IMG/VR virus record: IMGVR_UViG_3300044490_000050
Coordinates: 1 to 47,671 of that record
Strand: one strand, 5' to 3'
Source of the DNA: a virus
Length of the DNA: 47,671 bases
The number at the start of each line of letters is the position of its first letter. Position 1 is the stretch's first letter. Made by a program: the position numbers and the translations under genes. Shown here in pieces: positions 22,273 through 29,135 of this stretch. Below the pieces are notes generated by a model, which was not told the origin of the DNA, made no database searches, and saw only the letters and a program-made list of their open reading frames with translations.

Positions 22273-22650
22273 ATGAGACCTCTTGCATACTACGCTCGCG
22301 TTTCTGATAACGAGACTGTGTCTTTCATCTTTAGGAGAACTGATAAATATAACATAAAAAGCTTTAATATGTATGATGTAGACATCTACATCAATGCTCG
22401 TGAAAATGTATCATATGATCGTGAAGCTGTTACAGAAAGGAAACATCTTGTACGTCTTCATATCGGTCACTTCACTCGTTACAGACCTGGTCTTTCAGTT
22501 AAAACTGTGAAACAAATGGCGTATGATATGCTTCGATTTATTGAAGCATATCTCGAAAGACCTATGGAGTTTGAACGTTCTGATGAACTTGAACAGAAGT
22601 GTTCACAAATCTGGAAACGTATTTGGACGATGCTTATGTTGGAGAAATAA
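22273..22650 (+). CDS. 125-aa hypothetical protein
   Basis: Follows the primase-helicase by 9 bp with AGGAGTATCAG before the ATG. Mixed alpha/beta: an N-terminal beta segment (VSFIFRRTDKYNIKSFNMYD), then helices rich in Arg, Tyr and Met (KQMAYDMLRFIEAYLE). No motif or family is visible. The tight spacing suggests it works with either the primase-helicase or the methylase. Confidence 0.7.
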   Translation: MRPLAYYARVSDNETVSFIFRRTDKYNIKSFNMYDVDIYINARENVSYDREAVTERKHLVRLHIGHFTRYRPGLSVKTVKQMAYDMLRFIEAYLERPMEFERSDELEQKCSQIWKRIWTMLMLEK

Positions 22651-22652
22651 CT

Positions 22653-24071
22653 ATGCATTCAATCTACGACTTCTTTAAGTCTATCAAACAGTCTGATGGT
22701 ACTGTCGTACTTGAGGAAGTCGTAGATGCATCAAATGAGCATAAGTCAAATCAACATAAAGAAGATCCAGGTCAGATCCATATTCAAGATTTAATAAAGG
22801 ACCAAGCTAATGAGCAGAAAAATAACAATCTGCATCCTGTGCAATACGATTCAAAAGGAGAACCAAGACTCGAAGAAATCCCCGCAGCATACAGAACTCC
22901 AAGTGACTACGATATTTCCTACTTCAAGGACTTTAACATCAAAGGAATTATTAATGCAGCAAGATATTGCGAGAGAGCGCGCAGAGCGACAAGCGAAGAG
23001 GAACGCTCGGAAGTTAGACTCGAAGCAGTCAGGAGACTGTGGGCAGGCGAAGCTCTTTTAGGAGGAATAGATTCACAAGACTCTGCTACTCATGAATCAT
23101 ATCGTAATCCTCCTCCTTGGGTAATAGACGAAGTCTTATCAACTGACAACGATAGATTCTGTTCTCATGCTAATGCAGTCGAATTCACTTGGCCATATCC
23201 TTGGGCTCCTGGTCATTTTGTAGAGATGCCAGGGATTCAATATCAAAGACTTGAATCTCTGTTTGCACGTATGGGAGCAAAGTCTGCTGCTCGTGATTAT
23301 CTTGTAAGTAAGTTTCCAGAACATCATACTTATGTAGAACCATTTGCTGGATCATTTAAGATTCTTCTTTGGAAGAAAAATCGTTCTAAAATAGAAATAG
23401 TGAATGATGCAGCTTATCAGATGATTAACTTTTGGAGATACGTTCAGTGTTACCCTGAGCAACTCGTTGAAAGAATAAACTCTCTTCCAGTATCAGAATA
23501 CTTGTTCTTTGAATATCAAAAACACTTTGATAAACTTACTCCTTTTATGCAAGCAGTAATTTTTTACTATACTGCTAAACTTACTTTTAATGGAGTATTT
23601 AGTTCAAGAGCTGGAGGTATGTCAGCATACGCAACATCTCCATTCACGACACCAAGACATTATATCGATCTCGCTGATGTACTTGCGGTAGCGAATAGAC
23701 TTCGTTATGTAGATATTAGGTGCAATACATTTGTTGATGTTATTGAAAGAGCTAATAAAAGATTATCTGATGATGGATCTAAAATAGTATTCTTCTATCA
23801 AGATCCTCCATACTACGATACCAAAGGATATCGCCAGATTGGTGACACATCCGATATGCCTTTTAACCTCGGGCATCATCATCAACTAAAGTTGCTATGT
23901 GACGAAATTACAGCAAATGGAAATAAGTTTATGCAGACTAATTCTGCACATCCAATCATATTGGATATGTATAAACAGTATAATCTTGAAATCATGAAAG
24001 TCAAATATATGGTAGCTGGAACATCGGAAGATAGAGTGGATACGGAAGAAGTAATCATCACGAACTATTAA
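22653..24071 (+). CDS. Dam-type DNA adenine-N6 methyltransferase with extra N-terminal domain
   Basis: 472 aa from the ATG at 22653 (GGAGAAATAACT upstream). The D12-class methylase occupies the C-terminal ~270 residues: AdoMet motif YVEPFAGSF, catalytic QDPPYYDTKGY, and TEEVIITNY at the end. The first ~200 residues are extra: a clamp-peptide-like start (MHSIYDFFKS), a charged linker and a helical part (RYCERARRATSEEERSEVRL). It may protect viral DNA from host restriction or mark the origin. No partner restriction enzyme is present. The N-terminal peptide is shared with the nuclease at 16209. Confidence 0.88.
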   Translation: MHSIYDFFKSIKQSDGTVVLEEVVDASNEHKSNQHKEDPGQIHIQDLIKDQANEQKNNNLHPVQYDSKGEPRLEEIPAAYRTPSDYDISYFKDFNIKGIINAARYCERARRATSEEERSEVRLEAVRRLWAGEALLGGIDSQDSATHESYRNPPPWVIDEVLSTDNDRFCSHANAVEFTWPYPWAPGHFVEMPGIQYQRLESLFARMGAKSAARDYLVSKFPEHHTYVEPFAGSFKILLWKKNRSKIEIVNDAAYQMINFWRYVQCYPEQLVERINSLPVSEYLFFEYQKHFDKLTPFMQAVIFYYTAKLTFNGVFSSRAGGMSAYATSPFTTPRHYIDLADVLAVANRLRYVDIRCNTFVDVIERANKRLSDDGSKIVFFYQDPPYYDTKGYRQIGDTSDMPFNLGHHHQLKLLCDEITANGNKFMQTNSAHPIILDMYKQYNLEIMKVKYMVAGTSEDRVDTEEVIITNY

Positions 24072-24081
24072 GGATTAGACC

Positions 24082-24336
24082 ATGGCTAAAGTAACTAAAC
24101 TCGCTTACCCAGGTACTTGCACAAACTGTCATCGTCATCTTGACGAGAACTCTATAGTCAAGTTTGGATATGACGCATACAATGAAAAAACTTTCATTGA
24201 TACATGTCAATACTGCGATCCTGAATGTAGATCGATAATTGATACGTCATCTTTTAAACCAACAAAAGAAACACTTGCAGAGTCAATAAGACGAAGAAAT
24301 GCTAAGCGCACAAAACTACTTAAGAAGTCAAAGTGA
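24082..24336 (+). CDS. 84-aa zinc-ribbon protein
   Basis: Four to five cysteines in CTNC near residue 13 and CQYCDPEC near 43 form a treble-clef or ribbon zinc site. The C-terminus is strongly basic (RRRNAKRTKLLKKSK). It probably binds nucleic acid. It starts 10 bp after the methylase stop with AAGGATTAGACC upstream. No specific family. Confidence 0.75.
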   Translation: MAKVTKLAYPGTCTNCHRHLDENSIVKFGYDAYNEKTFIDTCQYCDPECRSIIDTSSFKPTKETLAESIRRRNAKRTKLLKKSK

Positions 24337-24352
24337 CTTCAAAGGAGAAGAG

Positions 24353-24709
24353 ATGAGACACTCGGATCAAGTTATTCAAGAAGTTCTATTCGATCTCGCT
24401 AACGACTGCTGGCGCACAGCAGAAGAACATGGATGGCATAAGACTACTGAAGACAACTCAATTCCAGTCAAGATTGCGTTGATGCATTCTGAACTTTCAG
24501 AAGCACTCGAGTGTTACAGAAATGGAGAAAAAGATCTGCATTTTTCATTAACTGGCAAACCAGAAGGAATCGCATCCGAATTTGCTGATTGTATTATTCG
24601 TATTATGGAAACTTGTGTCCACTTCAACATTCCTCTCGTAGAAGCTCTTCTTCGCAAGATGGAATATAACAAGACAAGGCCACATAGGCACGGAGGAAAG
24701 AGGGTATGA
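24353..24709 (+). CDS. MazG-like NTP pyrophosphohydrolase
   Basis: 118 aa, all-alpha. Metal-binding signature E47LSE50 (in MHSELSEALE) and E76FAD79 (in ASEFADCIIRI) match the ExxE...ExxD motif of MazG/dUTPase-like pyrophosphatases. It would hydrolyse unwanted (d)NTPs, such as dUTP or alarmone-related nucleotides, to monophosphates. The ATG at 24353 is chosen because AAGGAGAAGAG precedes it. Its stop overlaps the next small gene (ATGA). It sits in a cluster with ThyX and deoxyribosyltransferase-like genes further on. Confidence 0.8.
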   Translation: MRHSDQVIQEVLFDLANDCWRTAEEHGWHKTTEDNSIPVKIALMHSELSEALECYRNGEKDLHFSLTGKPEGIASEFADCIIRIMETCVHFNIPLVEALLRKMEYNKTRPHRHGGKRV

Positions 24710-24822
24710 ACTACATCAAATTCTACTACATTGGTCCTTGTGATCTTATGAGATGTCCACGATGTGGATATTACGCTTTCAACGGATATGAATGTTTCGA
24801 CTGTGGATATAGGAGAAGATAA
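24706..24822 (+). CDS. 38-aa zinc-ribbon micro-protein
   Basis: Starts by a 4-bp overlap with the MazG-like gene. The product contains CPRCGYYAFNGYECFDCG, two CxxCG knuckles twelve residues apart, followed by YRRR. This is a minimal rubredoxin/ribbon-like zinc module, so despite its size the gene is convincing. Role unknown; perhaps binds RNA or DNA, or a host protein. Confidence 0.7.
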   Translation: MNYIKFYYIGPCDLMRCPRCGYYAFNGYECFDCGYRRR

Positions 24823-24824
24823 CC

Positions 24825-25094
24825 ATGCTTCCAGAAACAAGAGCACTGCTTTCAAGAATCGAAAGACTCGAAGAACAATTCACTCCTCTTCCTCCAGGGT
24901 GGAAGAGATTTGAACTTTTATATAGAGATGATGGTACAAGAGTAGAAATACGCAAAAATGCTGAAACAGGAGCATTTGAATTCTACGTAGTAGGTGAACA
25001 CGATACAAGTATTGATTCTATAAAGAAATATCCTACTCCAAGACTTGCAGCAGAAAACTATGTTGCAGAAAACTATGTCGCAGTAAAACTATAG
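24825..25094 (+). CDS. 89-aa hypothetical protein
   Basis: AGGAG upstream and start at 24825, two bases after the micro-protein. A helical N-terminus (RALLSRIERLEEQFTPLP) leads into a beta-rich domain (RFELLYRDDGTRVEIRKN). It ends in AENYV-AENYV, the product of a 15-bp tandem duplication at ~25050-25079. Unknown function. Confidence 0.7.
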   Translation: MLPETRALLSRIERLEEQFTPLPPGWKRFELLYRDDGTRVEIRKNAETGAFEFYVVGEHDTSIDSIKKYPTPRLAAENYVAENYVAVKL

Positions 25095-25103
25095 GAGATA
25101 ACT

Positions 25104-25451
25104 ATGATCCGCATCTATTCAATCCACGGTCATGGACAAGATCCTTACAAGGGGATCTTCGCTGGTAGTATAAAATCTGCACGCGCTGTAGCAGCTACAC
25201 ATTTGCGAAAACGCTCAGTCAAAGTTTGGGTAGTCGAAGTACTAATCTCTGAAATCAGAATCACATCTCAAAACGCTGCTATATTCTTTTCAGCAGGGAT
25301 TAAACCTCACACATTCATAAAGTATCGAGTGCTGGGTACATCTTGTGGGAAATGCCCAGGTTGCAATTCCGTAACTGGGCAACTCACTCTCTTTGACGAA
25401 AAAGAGAGTCGCGTGTGTGAAAACAGAAAGATCGAGTTCAAAAGGAGGTAG
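25104..25451 (+). CDS. 115-aa protein with CxxCxxC and a beta-clamp-binding motif
   Basis: The start has AGGAGATAACT. The N-terminal ~75 residues look alpha/beta (IYSIHGHGQDPYKGIFAG). Then come C81GKC84PGC87 and, six residues on, Q93LTLF97, which fits the bacterial sliding-clamp consensus QL(S/D)LF, in a basic, flexible C-terminus. It may tether a process to the host replisome or block the clamp. This rests on a five-residue motif and needs a binding test. No wider family is recognised. Confidence 0.7.
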   Translation: MIRIYSIHGHGQDPYKGIFAGSIKSARAVAATHLRKRSVKVWVVEVLISEIRITSQNAAIFFSAGIKPHTFIKYRVLGTSCGKCPGCNSVTGQLTLFDEKESRVCENRKIEFKRR

Positions 25452-25455
25452 AGAA

Positions 25456-25656
25456 ATGTCCAGTGTTCAGATCCATGTTTCGATGAAAGATCATCCATTC
25501 AACGTCAGTGGTACGTACTGCCTATGGAACGTTCACGGTGTTTCAATCAGTGCAGGAACGTACAAGAAGGGTGAACGCGATAGGCGTCGACTCAAGGGTG
25601 AGACTCTGTCTGAAAGGCAGATTGAATGGTATCCTAACTACGGAAATCGTGGTTAG
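25456..25656 (+). CDS. 66-aa hypothetical protein
   Basis: The ATG at 25456 follows a perfect AGGAGG at seven bases. Small beta-type protein (MSSVQIHVSMKDHPFNVSGT) with a basic stretch KKGERDRRRLKGE and the ending WYPNYGNRG. Possibly nucleic-acid binding by charge. It is followed by the 17-bp hairpin. Confidence 0.65.
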   Translation: MSSVQIHVSMKDHPFNVSGTYCLWNVHGVSISAGTYKKGERDRRRLKGETLSERQIEWYPNYGNRG

Positions 25657-25672
25657 TATGTAACATACAATA

Positions 25673-25711
25673 GTACAACTCGTGATGGATTTGTTCCATC
25701 ACGAGTTGTAC
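25673..25711 (+). terminator. perfect 17-bp hairpin upstream of the 129-aa gene
   Basis: GTACAACTCGTGATGGA (25673-25689) pairs without mismatch with 25695-25711 over the loop TTTGT. No T run follows; instead GGAGG of the next gene begins three bases later. This is the strongest stem inside the rightward operon, and could act as terminator, processing site or translation control. Confidence 0.6.
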
Positions 25712-25724
25712 CTTGGAGGTAAAA

Positions 25725-26114
25725 ATGACAATCGATCTTAACAAAGCAACTTGGCAACAGCAAATGGAAGCGTTTGTAGCATTTGTTATTAATGCGCAGA
25801 AAGATATCATTCATAATGCTATTCATCTAATGGCTAACGCATTTGATGACTATCATAAAAAGTTTGGAATCGAAAGAGAAAAAATTCCAGAAGAAGTGTT
25901 TAGAATGACGCTCATGCTCGACAACACTAAGTTTGAAAAAACTGTTAGAAAGTCTTTATACTACAAAGAAGAAGAACTCAGAATGTTGATGCAACTTGCA
26001 CAACTTACTGGATTCTGGATCATTTGGGAAGATGAACACTGGGTTCCAATTCGAGTAGATGAATTCACGAAAAAGTTTATTTATGCCGATAACGTAAAAC
26101 TATTTATCCAATAG
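25725..26114 (+). CDS. 129-aa hypothetical helical protein
   Basis: The ATG at 25725 is set by GGAGGTAAAA. Predicted mostly helical (NKATWQQQMEAFVAFVINAQ). The middle is charged (EREKIPEEVFRMTLML), with aromatic residues toward the end. The region is soluble and lacks Cys. First of three adjacent genes of similar size without known relatives. Confidence 0.7.
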   Translation: MTIDLNKATWQQQMEAFVAFVINAQKDIIHNAIHLMANAFDDYHKKFGIEREKIPEEVFRMTLMLDNTKFEKTVRKSLYYKEEELRMLMQLAQLTGFWIIWEDEHWVPIRVDEFTKKFIYADNVKLFIQ

Positions 26115-26122
26115 GAAATACC

Positions 26123-26506
26123 ATGTCAATAATGCACCCTCTTGAATTCATCTTCAAATACAGCAGAGATACTGTTCCTTCAATTGAAGAATGGCAACGT
26201 ATCTATGATTCGTATCAAGAGATGTTTCAAGAGGTTGCATCATCCAAGAATAGAGAACTATCTACTCTTGATGAAGTAGACAAAATTAGACAGACTATAA
26301 TGTCTAAAGACATGTCTGATGGATACATGGCAAGATTTGAAACCATGGTCCACCAGATAAGAAATCTTATTACTATATTAGAAGATGAAGATTTTAATAT
26401 CAGAAAACATGATTATAAATCACAACTTCGTATTATTCGTATTTCGTTTAATACTTTACAAGGCGAATGGTGGAAACACATTCATCCGATAAGAAGGTAT
26501 AAATGA
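26123..26506 (+). CDS. 127-aa hypothetical helical protein
   Basis: AGGAAATACC precedes the ATG. Long helices (VPSIEEWQRIYDSYQEMFQE, further RFETMVHQIRNLITILED) suggest a helical bundle or coiled-coil dimer. The stop overlaps the next ATG (ATGA). No known family. Confidence 0.7.
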   Translation: MSIMHPLEFIFKYSRDTVPSIEEWQRIYDSYQEMFQEVASSKNRELSTLDEVDKIRQTIMSKDMSDGYMARFETMVHQIRNLITILEDEDFNIRKHDYKSQLRIIRISFNTLQGEWWKHIHPIRRYK

Positions 26507-26913
26507 CACTCGACCAAATTCTAAATCGAATCGAAGTTCTAAAACGATTCTGCGATCCAAAGAATAACGCTACGGAAAATGAGCGTAGGCAAGCTGCATC
26601 TTTGATTGAACAGCTGCAAAAAATAATTGATGAAAAAACATATGATCAAATTGGAGATATAAATAATCATCCATCTGTCAGGATCTCTGTTTTAAAGATT
26701 CCAAAAGGAGTATTAATCTCGATTCATGGAGACGCTAAACGAGCAGCAAACCTGTTTGATTTTGTAAAACAGGAAAAAGCCTTTTCTCTTTTGGCGTATT
26801 CATTGTACGAACTTGACTGTGGTATGAAGATGGCTGAAGAATACTTTGAGATTACTTTCAACAAAAAGGAAAGAGACTTGATACATAGTGTATCTGGTCT
26901 TGAATCTAACTGA
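26503..26913 (+). CDS. 136-aa hypothetical protein
   Basis: Translationally coupled to the previous gene. The N-terminal helix pair (LDQILNRIEVLKRFCDPKNN, then RRQAASLIEQLQKIID) is followed by an alpha/beta part (VLKIPKGVLISIHGDAKRAA). No motif. Together with the two genes before it this may form a small helical complex, which is only a guess from spacing. Confidence 0.7.
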   Translation: MTLDQILNRIEVLKRFCDPKNNATENERRQAASLIEQLQKIIDEKTYDQIGDINNHPSVRISVLKIPKGVLISIHGDAKRAANLFDFVKQEKAFSLLAYSLYELDCGMKMAEEYFEITFNKKERDLIHSVSGLESN

Positions 26914-26924
26914 GTGGAGGAAAC

Positions 26925-27218
26925 ATGAGTAACTCAAATAAAGATGACAACACTGGATTCAATGTTATACCTGCAAGATATAATACAGGTGATCGTGAAG
27001 CAATCGATCTCATTAGAGATCTACTTGGAGATGAAGGGTTTATAGCATATTGTTGTGGTAACGTAATGAAATATACTTTAAGAGCTGGAAATAAAGGTCC
27101 AGCAGAAGAAGACTTAGAGAAAGCGTTATGGTACACTATGATGGCACAACATGTAGCTGACGGAACTCCAGATCCTCGTTCAAATCGTCCTGGCTTCAAA
27201 AAGTATGAAAGAAGGTAA
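26925..27218 (+). CDS. DUF3310-like phage protein
   Basis: A 97-aa protein with the DUF3310 pattern: REAIDLIRDLLGDEGFIAYC, then GNVMKYTLRAGNK and EEDLEKALWY. Family members are common in phage nucleotide-metabolism clusters, sometimes annotated as nucleotide kinases, though no P-loop is present and biochemistry is lacking. It sits directly upstream of thyX here. GAGTGGAGGAAAC provides a strong start. Confidence 0.75.
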   Translation: MSNSNKDDNTGFNVIPARYNTGDREAIDLIRDLLGDEGFIAYCCGNVMKYTLRAGNKGPAEEDLEKALWYTMMAQHVADGTPDPRSNRPGFKKYERR

Positions 27219-27221
27219 CAA

Positions 27222-27848
27222 ATGAACCTCGTACAACCTTCCGCTATTCTTGAATCTATAACTCCAGATTCTCTTCGCCACATAGAACGATGTGGCAGAA
27301 CTGCATATAAATCAGAAGATAAGATCACTGATGTAAGTGCTCCAGCTTTCGTAAAGATGATAATTAAACGAGGTCATGAAAGTGTATTAGAACACGCCTC
27401 TGCAACAATAAGATTTATATGTGACAGAGGAGTTTCGCATGAACTTGTTAGACATCGTCTTTGTGCTTTTACACAGGAAAGTACAAGATATTGTGACTAT
27501 GCTGGTGATGTAACGATCATCGAACCACATAATAATCATGGAGTTTCTCTTTTTGTAGGACAAGAAGATAAAAGAAATATATGGATAACTTCTATAGAAG
27601 AAAGTATTAGATGGTATAAACTACTACGAGAATTGGGAGTTAGTCCTCAACACGCAAGAGCAGTCTTACCGAATTGTCTAAAAACTGAAATTGTAGTTAC
27701 AGCAAACTTTCGTGAATGGAGACATATTTTCGGCCTAAGACTATCAGAAGCAGCACATCCTGCAATGAGGTACGTGATGAGTCTTGCACTTAAAGAACTC
27801 GTTAAGGAAGTTCCAGTTGTATTTGATTCTTACATCGAGGTGATCTAA
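27222..27848 (+). CDS. thyX: flavin-dependent thymidylate synthase
   Basis: A 208-aa ThyX, converting dUMP to dTMP with FAD, NADPH and methylene-tetrahydrofolate. The signature R77HR79LCAFTQES87 fits RHR-x7-S, followed by TRY. The ending ALKELVKEVPVVFDSYIE is typical. The length is slightly below the usual 215-250 aa. The start has only a weak AAGG. The stop overlaps the next ATG (TAATG), tying it to the deoxyribosyltransferase-like gene. It frees the virus from host ThyA supply. Confidence 0.93.
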   Translation: MNLVQPSAILESITPDSLRHIERCGRTAYKSEDKITDVSAPAFVKMIIKRGHESVLEHASATIRFICDRGVSHELVRHRLCAFTQESTRYCDYAGDVTIIEPHNNHGVSLFVGQEDKRNIWITSIEESIRWYKLLRELGVSPQHARAVLPNCLKTEIVVTANFREWRHIFGLRLSEAAHPAMRYVMSLALKELVKEVPVVFDSYIEVI

Positions 27849-28297
27849 TGAACTACTACATCGCAACGCGTCTCGAAAACCACGAAATGCACAACAAAAT
27901 CAGGGACTTGATTTATGAGAATCTCAAATCATGGGACATCACATATGACTGGACGGTGCATGGTTCAGTTAAACATGAAGGCGTAGCATGTATTAGCGAA
28001 GTTTGTATGAAAGAAATCACTGGAGTTCTTGAAGCTGATGTAGTAATCGTCCTGCTTCCAGGAGGACGAGGAACTCATACTGAGCTTGGAATCGCAATTG
28101 GAGAAGGTACTCCAGTATTTATTCTTGCAGATAAGAAGTATGGTTTCTTTGCACAAGATGAAAGAACTTGCGCATTTTACTATGCTCCTATGGTGCGTAG
28201 AATTGAAGGAGACATTGAAGATTTGATCAAAGCTCTTAAAGAGTTTAATCATAAAGTAATTACAAAAGGATACTATAATACTTTGCTTGGAGAGTAA
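27848..28297 (+). CDS. nucleoside 2-deoxyribosyltransferase-like protein
   Basis: 149 aa with the Rossmann-like start YYIATRLE. A middle LEAD64VVIVLL and the loop PGGRGTHTE79LGIAIGEGTPV match the family, in which the Glu of the G-T-x-x-E-L-G motif is the nucleophile. Such enzymes exchange or hydrolyse the base of (deoxy)nucleosides. Some relatives act on nucleoside monophosphates (DNPH1/Rcl type), which would fit a dNMP-recycling role beside thyX. The substrate cannot be told from sequence. Confidence 0.8.
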   Translation: MNYYIATRLENHEMHNKIRDLIYENLKSWDITYDWTVHGSVKHEGVACISEVCMKEITGVLEADVVIVLLPGGRGTHTELGIAIGEGTPVFILADKKYGFFAQDERTCAFYYAPMVRRIEGDIEDLIKALKEFNHKVITKGYYNTLLGE

Positions 28298-28298
28298 A

Positions 28299-28601
28299 AT
28301 GTCTAAAGCATCTCAACGTCGTATTAATTCCTCCAATAGAAACGGAGGACAGTATGTGACTCATACACAAGAAAGATTTGAAAAACGATTAAAAAACTAT
28401 CAACGGCATAGTAGATTTTATTATATTTATCATACAGATTATATAAAATCTACATACAATGGATCAGGAAATTCTCATGATAGACGTAAAGAATCCTACA
28501 AATCTAAGAAACGACGTAAATTGTTTCTAACAAGAAACATTATGTGTATTAGAATTAAACAGTTTAATTACGATGATCCCACGAATTGGGGAGTGATGTA
28601 G
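28299..28601 (+). CDS. 100-aa very basic hypothetical protein
   Basis: The ATG at 28299 follows GGAGAGTAAA. Rich in Arg, Lys, Tyr and Asn (SQRRINSSNRNGGQYVTH; RKESYKSKKRRKL). It probably binds nucleic acid or is disordered. It ends GVM and overlaps nothing. The next gene starts 17 bp on. Confidence 0.65.
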   Translation: MSKASQRRINSSNRNGGQYVTHTQERFEKRLKNYQRHSRFYYIYHTDYIKSTYNGSGNSHDRRKESYKSKKRRKLFLTRNIMCIRIKQFNYDDPTNWGVM

Positions 28602-28618
28602 AACTTATAGGACAAATA

Positions 28619-29092
28619 ATGCTCGAACGTGACCTCGTCCATATATTTGTTGGAAGTCTTCAGAGAGACTTTCCAAATTCCGTAGTAATGAAAAATCATG
28701 GCGACCAGTATCAACAACATGGTCGCCCTGACATTGAAGCGTCTATATATGGACGACATTGCGTCTTCGAGTTGAAAGCTGGATCGCAACCTACAGCAAT
28801 TCAGCAGACTATGATTTCGAGGTACAGCAAAGCAGGAAGTGTAACTGGACTAATAGTTTGGCATGAACACAGTCAAGGAATATACTTTGTTCATGCAAAT
28901 CTATGTAAAGAATTTTCATATAGAAAATGTACTACTGAATATCTTAAAATAGGTCATTTTGATCAAAGTCAGAATAAGCATATTTGTTCAACAAGATTCC
29001 TATGGGCTTGGGTTTCTGAAGCATATATATTCTATATTAGACCAGAAGAAGTTTTCAACATCTTTGGTGGTGCAAACTCGCATCATCAATAA
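28619..29092 (+). CDS. VRR-NUC-like nuclease
   Basis: 157 aa. HGDQYQQHGRPDIEASIYG and CVFELKAG give the G-x-PD...(E)LK core of VRR-NUC/PD-(D/E)XK nucleases; AIQQTMISRYSKAG follows, as in the family's Q-x3-hxxh-x2-aG element. Phage members cut branched or flap DNA. The ATG at 28619 is preferred to an in-frame TTG at 28586, with ATAGGACAAATA as a modest ribosome site. The C-terminus is aromatic and unassigned. Confidence 0.75.
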   Translation: MLERDLVHIFVGSLQRDFPNSVVMKNHGDQYQQHGRPDIEASIYGRHCVFELKAGSQPTAIQQTMISRYSKAGSVTGLIVWHEHSQGIYFVHANLCKEFSYRKCTTEYLKIGHFDQSQNKHICSTRFLWAWVSEAYIFYIRPEEVFNIFGGANSHHQ

Positions 29093-29094
29093 CC

Positions 29095-29117
29095 GTTGAC
29101 TACTAATCATAGTCAAC
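29095..29117 (+). terminator. 8-bp hairpin before the last early gene
   Basis: GTTGACTA (29095-29102) pairs with TAGTCAAC (29110-29117), followed by the AAAGGAG of the 425-aa gene. Same hairpin-then-ribosome-site arrangement as at 19031 and 25673. Confidence 0.45.
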
Positions 29118-29135
29118 ATCAACAAAGGAGCGTCC

